DNA of 64,000 nucleotides, from positions 13,760,867 through 13,824,866 of the forward strand of contig OZ020523.1 in NCBI GenBank assembly GCA_963971425.1. The letters are read 5' to 3'. Shown piece by piece: positions 33,545 to 43,850 of this stretch. Positions within the stretch are counted from its first letter, which is position 1; the number at the start of each line of letters is the position of its first letter. The notes beneath the pieces were generated by a model, which made no database searches, was not told where the DNA came from, and saw nothing but the letters and a program-made list of their open reading frames with translations. The position numbers and the translations under genes are program-made. This stretch comes from Bryoerythrophyllum caledonicum. Its lineage: Eukaryota > Streptophyta > Bryopsida > Pottiales > Pottiaceae.

Positions 33545-34998
33545 GCGACATTTTGTTTACCCCTCGCAATTGTGCCATCTCATTAGTATTTGCCATCTCA
33601 TTAGTATTTGCCATCTTCTTACCTGGCGTCGTCGTAGGAGTCCAAAGAAGCCTCCGTAACTCTAGTTCAGCAATTGCATCTGATTATCGGTAGAAGACTC
33701 GATTGTAAGCGCTGCAACAGCAGAGGAATGAAAAATAATAACAACTGTTGAGATCAACTTACACCTGCTACTACCTCTGTTCATTCTTACACTCATCCAC
33801 TTCCAGAAATCAAGCCAGCATAATGGAGTTTTCCTGAAAGTGAGAAGGGTTGATCCCTCACGTCACCCCGACTTTAGTAACCAGGACCAATCAGACGCAG
33901 TCAAAGCGAACAACTCACTTCGTTTCTCAGTCAAGACGAACAATTCACTTCGTTTCTCGGTCAAGACGAAGAAAATTCACTTCGTTTCTCTGACACCAAT
34001 AACGGAGATCATCATCAGAGTGGCTGCGAAACATGGCCTCGGAAAGCACGCCGGCATCGATGATTATATTCGGAGCTTCGAAGGCGAATCTAGGAAGAAA
34101 CACCGAAGTAGTTGGACGCCTCCAATCACGCACCAACGCAAATCTCACGCATCGCTGAACTACCACAACAAAACCTACAAGTCTCCAGATACTCGGATTC
34201 TCTTCTCCCAAGACCCCTACTTGAAGACCTTTCACCTTGAAGCAACTTCGTCGGCACCAATCTCACACAAATCCACTTCGCCATCGATCGTCAACAACGA
34301 ATTGTGCTCTTCTTGAGGTGGGTGCTGTTGTTTTCGTGATAATTTTTTTCTGGGTGTTGTTTTCGTTCGTGAGAAGATCGGGTGAGCTCTGGGTTGTTGA
34401 ATTTTTGAGGGCATGGAGAGGTGGAGTTTTTGTGAGTGAGGGGGAAGAGGGGGGTTCGCTAGCTTTTGAGTTGAGTAATTGGTAATTTGTTGGTAGGTAT
34501 TCTATCGTTTTTCTTGGTGTTGATGAGGAGGTTGAGGAGATGCGGAACCCGGATCGAAGCTCTGTAGTCGGCGATGGAATCATCGCCCTGATTAAGCTTC
34601 GCACGAATATAGCTACAGAGTGTTAGGGTTTGCAGGCGTCCTACTTCCATAAAACCACTCTCAAAACCCCTCACCTTTTCGTAATCTGAGGTGCAGAAGA
34701 CCATGATGATATGATGTTTCAGCTGAGTCTTGGTGAATTAGTCACAATTCTCTGCAATCGTGAGGAAAAATTGGAGTATCAATCTAGGCTCAAACATTAC
34801 TGTATTCTTTGTCTTCAGTATGTAACCAAACTACCTTAAGATTAAAATGCTGATCCTTGTATATGTGCATGGGTATACGCTCTCTGATGAGACATGGTGT
34901 GCAACAGGGAAGAGGACTCTTCGTCGGTGATAATGCGTTGGTGAGAATTTGGAAGTAGAGAGAGTGTCTATTTCCTGCCCCATGCATGCAAGAAGAAG
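33545..34998. other. COX6b 3' region and CLC upstream region
   Basis: No conserved gene. It includes a 19-base tandem phrase (ATCTCATTAGTATTTGCC, twice) at 33577-33615, in the probable COX6b 3' untranslated region, and a 29-bp triplet repeat at 33903-33990. An open frame at 33840-34316 owes its look partly to that repeat and matches nothing I know. Confidence 0.5.
33903..33990. repeat. Tandem repeat of about 29 bp, three copies
   Basis: The phrase CACTTCGTTTCTCRGTCAAG, followed by ACGAA, is repeated three times, the last copy with a small insertion. It lies about 1 kb upstream of the CLC start. Confidence 0.75.
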
Positions 34999-37900
34999 AT
35001 GGCAGGAGTGAATGGCGCTTCTTCAGCGCCCATGTGGTCTCAACTTCCCCATCGAGAGCCTCACGAAGGAGGAGAAGAAGAGGATGGACTCATGTTGGGC
35101 CACCGCGATTCCAGAATGGAGAGCCTGGATTACGAAGTGGTGGAAAGCGTCGCATATCGAGAAGATCAGGTACTACTTCTGCACTTGTTTTTTCATTATG
35201 GCTCCTTTTTCTCTCAGGAACACACTGAGGCAAAGATACCATGGGTTTTGACCTCCTTTGTATTTAAAAAGGGTTAAGATTTATGATACAACATGACCTC
35301 TCCTTCTTCACCTACTTCACCTACTTCTGCACTTGTTTTTTTTTAATTATGGCTCCTTTTTCTCTCAGGAACATACTGTTTCGTTCTAAACTGAGGCAAA
35401 GATACCAATGAGTTTTGACCCCCTTTCTCATTTTAAGATTTATGATATAGCATGACCTCTCCTTCATTCTCAAAACTACTTTGACCTAAGTTTAGAGACC
35501 ACCAAGGTCTTCTATTTAGAGTGAGGAAGGGGTGGTACTTCACTGAAAGTTCTCAACGTTTTTTGCTGCAGGCTCAAAGAAGGATTTGGCATCATGCCTC
35601 TTACATAACCTTGAAATGGGTGTTTGCGCTTCTCATTGGGATAGGTATGTGATTATCCTACCTTTTTCACAACATGGTGTTGAAATGGCATCAAAATCAA
35701 TAGTTGACATGAGATTTTTCGTTTTTGATAAACAGGGACAGGGCTGGCTGCCTTTTTTATCAACATTGCGGTGGAAAACTTTTCCGGGTGGAAGTTTGCC
35801 GCCACGTTTGCGCTCATGGAGTACCACTTCCTTTTAGGCTTAGTCGTCTACATTGCATTCAACGGAGCTCTAGTGTTTTCATCTGTTTTCATCATCACGC
35901 AGTTCGCTCCAGCTGCAGCTGGGTCTGGCATTCCTGAAATCAAAGCCTACCTAAACGGTTTGTACTTCCACCACATCATTTGCCATCATCTTCTTAGGTC
36001 TCTTGACATGATCATTCAAGTATGTTGTCTTTTTATATGTTATTGTATGTGCTGATGTCGTTTTATATGTTATTACAGGTATTGACACTCCTGGTATTCT
36101 CTTGTTTCGGACCTTAATTGGAAAGGTGAGGAATCAGCTATTTTGAATATAATTTGCAATTTGGTGTTTTTGATGTGTTGGCAAATTCTTGTAGTTTTTT
36201 CAGAGCTATGTTTGATGAATAAACTTTCGTTTTTCCTTGTTTTGGGCCAGGTTCTGGGTAGCATAGGGTCTGTGGGAGGAGGGTTGGCTTTGGGCAAGGA
36301 AGGGCCTCTGGTACACACGGGTGCCTGTATTGCATCGGTACTTGGACAGGTAAATTCTCTACTTTCTCAAGTGATTACGCTTTAGGATGGAGAATGTTGA
36401 GGTTTCATATGTTTGATGGTATATGAGTGCAGGGTGGCTCAACCAAATACCATGTGAATTGGAGATGGCTTCGGAGGTTCAAGAACGACCGTGATCGTCG
36501 TGACCTTGTAAGCCTCGAAAAACAACTTGTTGCTATTTGCAAATCTACGTTTGAAGTCCCTGACGTATTAATTTGTTGTTTTTGTAGGTGACGTGTGGTT
36601 GTGCCGCTGGAGTTGCTGCAGCTTTCAGATCACCAGTTGGTGGTGTCTTGTTTGCTCTGGAGGAGGTGACTTCATGGTAACTAATTGTTTCATTTTTGAA
36701 AGTGTTTTGTCTTATCTCAATCAGGTATTGGTAGGTGTGTTTTGAAAATAATTAGTTAGTGGTGGTGAAGGTGGAGGAGTCAGCTGCTATGGCGCGTGTT
36801 TTTCACATCAGCTGTGGTTGCTGTTGTGGTGCGGACTGCAATGGGGTGGTGCAAGAATGGAAGCTGCGGACATTTCAGTTCTGGTGGATTCATCATCTGG
36901 GATATCTCTGGGTAAGAGATTATGTTAGTATTTTGGAGGTGGATTGCTTGTTAGTTAATTACTTGATTCTGAGGGAGCAATAGGAGTTCTTTCTAACTTT
37001 CCATAAGATACCTCCTCTTTTTACACTTTAAAACCGCCTCTGAATACTGGTGGATTAATTACATATGATATTTCTGGATAAGCCTTTGCTCTGTTCAAGT
37101 AAGATATCTTATTATTTTTTCTGAGAAAGCTCTTTCTAAGTTGAGGTCAGTGTTTGGGCTTTTGACTATTTCACCCTATCTAACATCATTGTTTTTTCCA
37201 TATGCAGGGGACAGGATGATTACTCATTTTTTGAGCTTTTGCCAATGGCTATGCTTGGTGCAATTGGAGGACTTTTGGGTATGGGTTTTGTCAACTCTGG
37301 AAATGGGAGTCTGGATTTACAATATGATACAGTTTCCTCAGTTATTATCATAATTGTTATGAGCTGATATGATTTAAAATGGTGGCAGGGGCGTTGTTTA
37401 ACCAGTTAGCTGTCTGGATCGCAAGCTGGAGACGAAATGTGCTACACAGAAAAGGCAACCGCGTGAAGGTACATACTCTATTATCATCTCACTTTCATGT
37501 GAATCTACATAAAATCTCTTGTAAATCGAAGGACCTGTCTTTGCTGTGGTGATTAGTTGGATGATTAATACGCAACTAGCCGACTGCTGTGCTTGCTGTT
37601 GAGATCATTGAGGTTCTGTTAGTGTCAGAATGTTGAGTGAATGCTTTTATATGAATCTTGCTTGAATCATTTTATGCAACTAGCTAACTGTTTTGCTTTT
37701 CTGGAATGGTGCAGATCATTGAGGTTTTGTTGGTGTCATTGATAACTTCCCTGTTGTCATTTGGTTTGCCAATGATGACCACTTGCAAACCATGCCCGGA
37801 CCCTGTGAGATATCCACATGCTGTGTGCCCTCGCCCCTCCGGAAGCTATGGCAATTATGTCAACGTAAGTTGTTCTTTCCGCTTTATACATTATACATAA

Positions 37901-40900
37901 TCTTCTGTGTAATGTGGCTCAAGAATTTTATCTGCACAAACCAACGGGTTCTCTGTTACTGTGGATAATTTAGCAGCTTGAATTATGAGTATCTTTGACC
38001 AATAGTTTTATTATTGGGCGCCTTCCATGATTTTTGTACTTACCTTTCCTAGAATTGGGACATGTTCTGCTTTTTGTGCAGTTCTTTTGTTCTGGTGAGA
38101 ACCAATATAACGACCTTGCCACCATCTTTTTCAATACGCAGGTCAGATATATTATTGCTATTCACCTCTTTGTTCCTCATTAGACTCGAAATAGAATTTG
38201 AAGGTCGCTCACTTTGCGCTATCATAAAAAAACAGCAAACCGTTTACTCATTCTGTAAAGCTCCAAGCATAACTTCTTTTATGATAATTCCATACTTTCT
38301 AAGCCTAATACATTTCCTGACATGATCAATAGGATGATGCAATCAGAAATCTGTTCAGCACCAACACCCCACATGAATACAGCACTCGCAGCCTCTTTAC
38401 CTTCCTGGTACGTCATATGATTATGATGCTTTGTTTCCTCCAAAGTTACTGAGTTCTCTTGTATGATGTTGTTATTTTGGAATGACTATAGTTGTTTATT
38501 TCTCAAGATTCAGAGATTGCTTTTTGGTTCTTTAACTTCTGAATGGGCATACCTGTGTGTTCTCTCTCTAGGCACCCTTTTTTTGATTTACTACTCTTTC
38601 CTCACAAGCTTGGGGGTCTCTCAACTTGAATCCTTATTAAGTATGGAAAAACTTGGTGGTATCTAAACTCAAATCAGAACTAGTTTTTGCCGCCTTTGAG
38701 AAGGAAATAAAGTCCTTGTTGTCTCATGAATCTTAGCCTCCTTTTTCCTCTTTTAGCTAATGATGGCTAGTTTAAGGATGAGAAAAGAGGTCCAAACTCA
38801 TGGTCTTTTCGCCTGAGTTTCGCAGGTGATGTTTTTCTGTTTGGCGGTGGGGACCTACGGAACAGCTGTTCCCTCCGGGCAGTTTGTTCCAGGTATAATG
38901 ATCGGTGCCACTTACGGAAGGCTTGTCGGCATCTTGGTTGTCAATTCCTCCAGTAAGGATAGTGTGGACGAAGGAACGTACGTATTGGGAAACCACCACA
39001 AACACCAATTCCCACTCACTCGTTTCTTAGAACTGTTAGACAGGCAGCAAACACGTTGTTGATTTTATGTTTTCAGGTACCTGGTTTAATACAATAGTAG
39101 TCGTCCTAACTTCACCTAATGCGTTCCTCTTGTGGTTAATCATAGATTCTTTTTTATTTTTTCGAGAAAATGTTCACCTTGGTTGGTAATATTGTCTTGG
39201 AGCAGGTATGCTTTGCTTGGGGCTGCCTCATTTTTGGGAGGCTCAATGCGGATGACTGTGTCACTCTGTGTGATTATGGTGGAGATCACCAACAACCTCC
39301 AGCTCCTTCCACTCATCATGTTGGTCCTCCTCATCTCAAAGGTGATTTACTCCTATAACTCTGTAAAAAATAGAGACATATTTTCAAACCTGTAAAGATA
39401 AAACTGGAATCTTCTTATGAGCTATGATAATGGACCTTTTTGTCCTCATGGGTTAATGCAACCAAGTAATTATTTCATGAGAAAGTACAGCACTGGTTTT
39501 CAATGTCCTCTTTTTCTCGCCACTTGGAACCATTAAAATAAATAAATAAATAAATGGTGCTGTAGGCTGTTGGAGATGCTTTCAATAGCGGCTTTTATGA
39601 GGAGCAAGTCAAGCTACGAAGTCTGCCTCTTCTTGAATCAAGACCACAACGATTTATGCGGAATCTGGCTGCAAAAGATGCCATCACCAGAAGAAAGGTA
39701 GGACGCCAAACTTCTTTTTGGTAGCATTATTTTTCATTTTGGTAAGGGGTGTTTTTCTAAACGAGTTGGGTGGAATTGGGAGCATCTGTTTCCAGGTTGT
39801 GCAGTTCTCAAGAGTGTGCAAGGTGGGTCAGATTGTGGCGGTTTTGCGAAGCACCAACCATAATGGTTTTCCTGTAAGTGCCCACCTATGTGATCTCTTG
39901 TTAATCATAGACATTGTTTTAGTTCATTACTGTTGACCACACTTTGTGATTTTAGTGAGGACAAATTACTAAAGTGACTCTAACTACGCCCTCGTTCATA
40001 TTCCAGGTTGTTGATAAGCTTCAGACTGGAGAACCTGTTGTCATTGGCCTTATTCTAAGGAGGTATGGAGTCAGTTTAGATATTCCTCAGAGGTGTTCAG
40101 GGTTTAAGGAGGGTTTAGCTCCAATATCTGAGACATGGTCCTTGTATTTGATAGTGCATTCTTTTCAGTGGGTTTTAGGGGTTTGGGTTTAGGGCTCATT
40201 CATCTCCCAGACCTTGAGACATGGCCCTTGTGTGGTTCCTTATAACTGCTTAGAGTTTCACCTACTAAGCCCATGCTGTTGTTGCTTTGAAGCGCAGCTA
40301 TTTACTGGTTCTTCTTCAGGCCAAGTCGGACTTTCAACAGAGTCCTGCGCCTGGGGACGAACGTGGTAGAACCGATAACAGGTACTAACCAGTAATCATC
40401 TGCTTCATATTGCTTCATCTCAACAACAGCAACTCTTCTGTGAGGAACTCAACTCCATCTGAAGCGTGCAACTGTGGGGCTGATGCTGCTAAATTTGGCT
40501 ACAGATACGACGTGACGGATTTTACCAAGCCAGTGTCAAGCAAAGGCCTGTCCATCTACGAAATTGACATCAGCCCTGAGGAAATGGAGATGTTCATCGA
40601 CTTGCAGCCCTTTGTCAACCCTGCGCCCTACATGGTGCCGGAGGACATGTCTCTCACCAAAGTAAGACTTCTTTTCGTTCAAAATAGTGGAAGCAGATAG
40701 AGACTGATTCAATCAATATCCGTGGGTGTCTAAATACTGCCTCAGCTTTAGAGATTTGGATCAGGGATCAGTGGTTAGTGTTTAGGACTCTCCAAGTGAA
40801 TATTAACTCATTGGCCTGACTCAATAAAAGTAGAAGTCCGATGCTGATAGACATCTTGCAATCTTTTCTGCGACAGGTACATTACTTATTTCGGCAGCTT

Positions 40901-41728
40901 GGATTGCGGCATATATGTGTTGTGCCACGGCCTTCACAAGTTGTGGGAGTGATCACGCGAAAGGATTTATTACCTGAGGTGAAGAAAGCACCCTTCTCTT
41001 GCATCCCTTCTTCAGTAAAAAGGTTCACTAAATCATAAATGGGTGATTGAGTTTTACTGTTTGATATTTTGGAGAGTCATTGTATTTGATGTGGGTTATT
41101 CTTTTGTTGCAGGTGCTGGAGGAGAGGGAGAGTTTGGAGGAGATAATGAGCAGTCGAGGAAGGTTGGGTCCACAAGCCTGACACACCATCCCCTCTTCTT
41201 TTCTTCCTCTCAGCAAATGTATGCTCTTCCTGTCCACGTCTCATAGCGAATCTTCCTTTGTTCCCAGTCCTAAGTAAATAGGGGTGTTCACTCCACAAAA
41301 TGGAGCCACTTGGAGGTTCCACTTGAAGACGCTTATTAACATGGAAGTAGGAAGTGTGGGGACCTTCACCGCTCCACCGTCTTGACATGACAAGTGAGCA
41401 TTGGAGAACCGAGTCACGTAAAAATGACGAAGGAGGGTCCAACCCTCCTTCGTCAAATATAAGTGCCTCTCTTATCCAATGCTCGCTTTGCCATGTCAAA
41501 ACGGTGGAGCGGTGAAGGTCCCCACACTTCCTACTTCCATGTTAATAAGCTTCTTCAAGTGGAACCTCCAAGTGGCTCCATTTTGTGGAGTGAACACCCT
41601 TAATTAAAGACCTTTTTTTTTTGTGATACTATTATTTTCTTCTCCTTTTGGTGGAATAATAAGGGTTTTGTGGCAGGTACTTTGCGCCGCCGGAGCATAG
41701 GCAACCGTTATTGGAGGACTTGATTTGA
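34999..41728 (+). CDS. CLC-d: CLC-d type chloride channel/proton antiporter
   Basis: Twenty-three exons join in phase to 808 aa: 34999-35169, 35572-35644, 35736-35957, 36079-36125, 36251-36349, 36433-36507, 36588-36676, 36771-36911, 37208-37278, 37389-37468, 37715-37864, 38082-38141, 38333-38407, 38826-38977, 39206-39341, 39566-39697, 39796-39873, 40007-40062, 40298-40381, 40430-40661, 40877-40978, 41113-41162 and 41677-41728. AtCLC-d is of similar length. The product is an endomembrane anion transporter. Selectivity motif GSGIPE (144-149) has Ser, typical of chloride rather than nitrate preference. GKEGPLVH (186-193) carries gating Glu188, and LEEVTSW carries proton Glu255, so exchanger activity is expected. 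PSGQFVPG follows. Two CBS domains form the C-terminus, which ends in QPLLEDLI. Exon 1 (GGEEEDGLMLG) resembles acidic sorting regions. The last intron holds a 320-bp foldback element. Confidence 0.95.
35171..35471 (+). repeat. Tandem duplication of about 150 bp in CLC intron 1
   Basis: TCTGCACTTGTTTTTT, ATTATGGCTCCTTTTTCTCT, CTGAGGCAAAGATACCA and GACCTCTCCTTC occur in the same order in two adjacent copies (from about 35177 and 35326). The first begins right at the 5' splice site, so the duplication may have copied intron start sequence. Confidence 0.75.
37575..37741 (+). repeat. Partial duplication of the CLC exon 11 start inside intron 10
   Basis: GCAACTAGCCGACTGCTGTG, a few bases, then ATCATTGAGGTTCTGTTAGT (near 37575-37632) is a diverged copy of the intron end plus the first bases of exon 11 at 37678-37741. 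The copy lacks the CAG acceptor, reading TTGAG before ATCATT, and it lacks the rest of the exon, so it should be spliced out. Confidence 0.7.
41281..41599. mobile_element. Foldback element in the last CLC intron
   Basis: Two arms of about 160 bp are near-perfect complements. The outer end is GGGTGTTCACTCCACAAAAT and the centre is GACGAAGGAGGGT-CCA-ACCCTCCTTCGTC, a 13-bp stem with a 3-base loop. The whole element could fold into one long hairpin in the CLC pre-mRNA. It has no coding capacity, so it is a MITE or foldback transposon. Confidence 0.85.
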
Positions 41729-42001
41729 TGGATGGCAGGAGATTAGTTGGAACGTGCTTTTCAGCATGCATAGGCTGGGCAGCAGATTGTACAGGTTGGT
41801 TTGCCATGTTGTAGATTAACATTTGTCACGGGCTGCCTCTCAATGTTGGCACCAAAATGCATTCTTACGAGGCTCTTTTCTTTCCTTGTTATGTAATTTT
41901 TTAATTATGAGGCCTTTTTTGCTTTGACTTGATTACAAAAATTTAGAGCTATTTAAAGCTAATATTAATGCTATAAGTGATTTGTTGAGTTCCTATTTTA
42001 A
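41729..42001. other. CLC 3' untranslated region and flank
   Basis: Non-coding and AT-rich, lying between the CLC stop codon and the next TTAA-type element. No gene is seen. Confidence 0.5.
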
Positions 42002-43850
42002 CCCCTAATAATTCTTGACAATTTCACACCAAAAACACTTCAAAAATGTTGATTCTAGTGCAACAAATAATGAAGGAAATAAAAGCGTTTTTCTCCATTT
42101 TTGGCTGTAGGATTTCAATTAAGACTTATCGTGTAACACACTTATAAAACTTCATAAACTTTGATTGTCAAGATTGAAAGATTACAGTGTTTGAAGTAGA
42201 GAGAACAATTCATTTTCTTTCTTGCATTGAGTCGATCAGTAAATTTTGATTCCATATGGTGTCAATGTTTTGCAATATACAAGGTCTAAATTCATTACCA
42301 TCATATTAACCCCTAAAGGACCAAGTGTCTAAAACGGGCTTTTTGAAAATTCGGTTAGGTTCCTATGCTGTCAATTTCAAACATTCATCTTTGAAATTCT
42401 TACCATAGAAGGGCATTACCAAGACCTTAGTGGGAAAACAATTTTTTCCTAAATTGGACATTTGATGAAAAAGTTATAGGGTTTTTAATTTCAAATGGGG
42501 AGGGCGGGCACCTCGGGCACCTCCAAAAACTTTTGATAGGACACTCTATTGAAAGTGAGATTTTCAGTACTGGGAAGTAATAATATTTCCCTTTATGTTG
42601 TCAAAAAAAAGTTCTTGTCTTTAGTGAAAAATAGCATACCAACCCAAGTCAAACATTTTCACACATTGTCACTCATTGTCGGGCAAGGTACCAAAAAAAC
42701 TTCTTCTTTTCCACATAAAACCTAGAGATCTTCATATTTTTCACTTTTTATTTTTTCCACAACAATATGTAATGCAAACCTTCTTATTATCTATTCGGAT
42801 TATCAATCAAAAACATATTAAGTTCAAAAAAAATTAAAGTGTGAATTAACAAATTTTGAGCCTCCACTCCTTGCACACTTGTTTTGAATATGCTACACCC
42901 TGTCTCTACCTCTAAAAATTGGTGTGTAAGGAGCTAACATCATGCTTAACAAGATGGTAATAGATTTAGACCTTGTGTAGTGAAATTTTTTGACACCAAG
43001 TGAAGTCAAAGTCTGCTGATCCACTAAACGCAGGGAAAAAAATGAACCATTTGCTTGACTTCAAACACTATAATCTTTCAATCCGTGCGGTCAAAGTTTA
43101 TGAATTTTTGTATATGTATTACTTAATAAGCCTTTATTGAGATCCTATGGTCAGAACTAAAAATAAAAGTTTTTGTTACCTTCTTTATTCATTGCACTAG
43201 AATCCATTAATTTTGAAGTGTTTTTGGTGTAAAACTGCCTTGGTACCTTAGGGGTTAAGCATGATATTTGTTCCTTGTATAGAGGTATCGAAAGGGTGTA
43301 GCTTATTCAAAAAAATTGTGCAAGGAGTAGAGCTTTGTAAATTGCCAATTCACCTTTTTTTTTTTGAGAACTTAATGTATGTGAGCATGATAATCCAAAT
43401 ATTCGATAAGAAGGTTTATACCACATGTTATTGTGGAAAAAATAAAACATGAAAACTATGAAGATCTATTAGTTTTATGTGAAAAAAAAGACCTTTTTTT
43501 TGGTACTTTGCTTGAAATTGTGTGAAATTTTTTGACTTTGGGGTAATATGCTATTTTTCACTAAAGCAAGAAATTTTCTTGCCAATATGAAAGGAAATAA
43601 TCTTACTTGCTTACACTGAAATTCTCACATTTAATAGAGCGCCCTAGCAAAAGCATTTGAAGTTGTCTACCATGCTCGCTCCCAATACGTTTTCTTTAAG
43701 ATGAGATAACTTTTTTCCAATAGGTTTGATGAGAACATTCATTATATTCCCTTGTACCTCTTGTCTTGCATGTTTGTAGAAAGTTTCGAGAATTAAAAAT
43801 ATAAATTGCAACCAAGGGAACGTGCCTAAGATTTGCAAAAGCTGACTTTT
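42002..43850 (-). mobile_element. Outer TTAA-type element interrupted by a second copy
   Basis: It starts after TTAA (41998-42001) with CCCCTAATAATTCTTGACAA. The sequence is the family's CACCAAAAACACTTC end and continues to 42305. It then resumes after 43258 with GCATGATATTTGTTCC, exactly the sequence that follows TTAA in uninterrupted copies (ATTACCATCTTGTTAAGCAT). The far end is diverged and was not fixed; 43850 is approximate. Confidence 0.6.
42310..43254 (+). mobile_element. Intact TTAA-flanked element nested in another copy
   Basis: TTAA at 42306-42309 and 43255-43258 flanks 945 bp. The ends are CCCCTAAAGGACCAAGTG and CCTTGGTACCTTAGGGG, near-perfect inverted repeats. The TTAA target is present once in the host copy, supporting a precise TTAA insertion as made by piggyBac-type transposases. 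No transposase is encoded. Confidence 0.82.

Noticed and set aside
33840..34316. 158-codon open frame between COX6b and CLC
   Set aside because: Its start consists of a 29-bp triplet repeat that happens to stay open; the rest has no recognisable domain.
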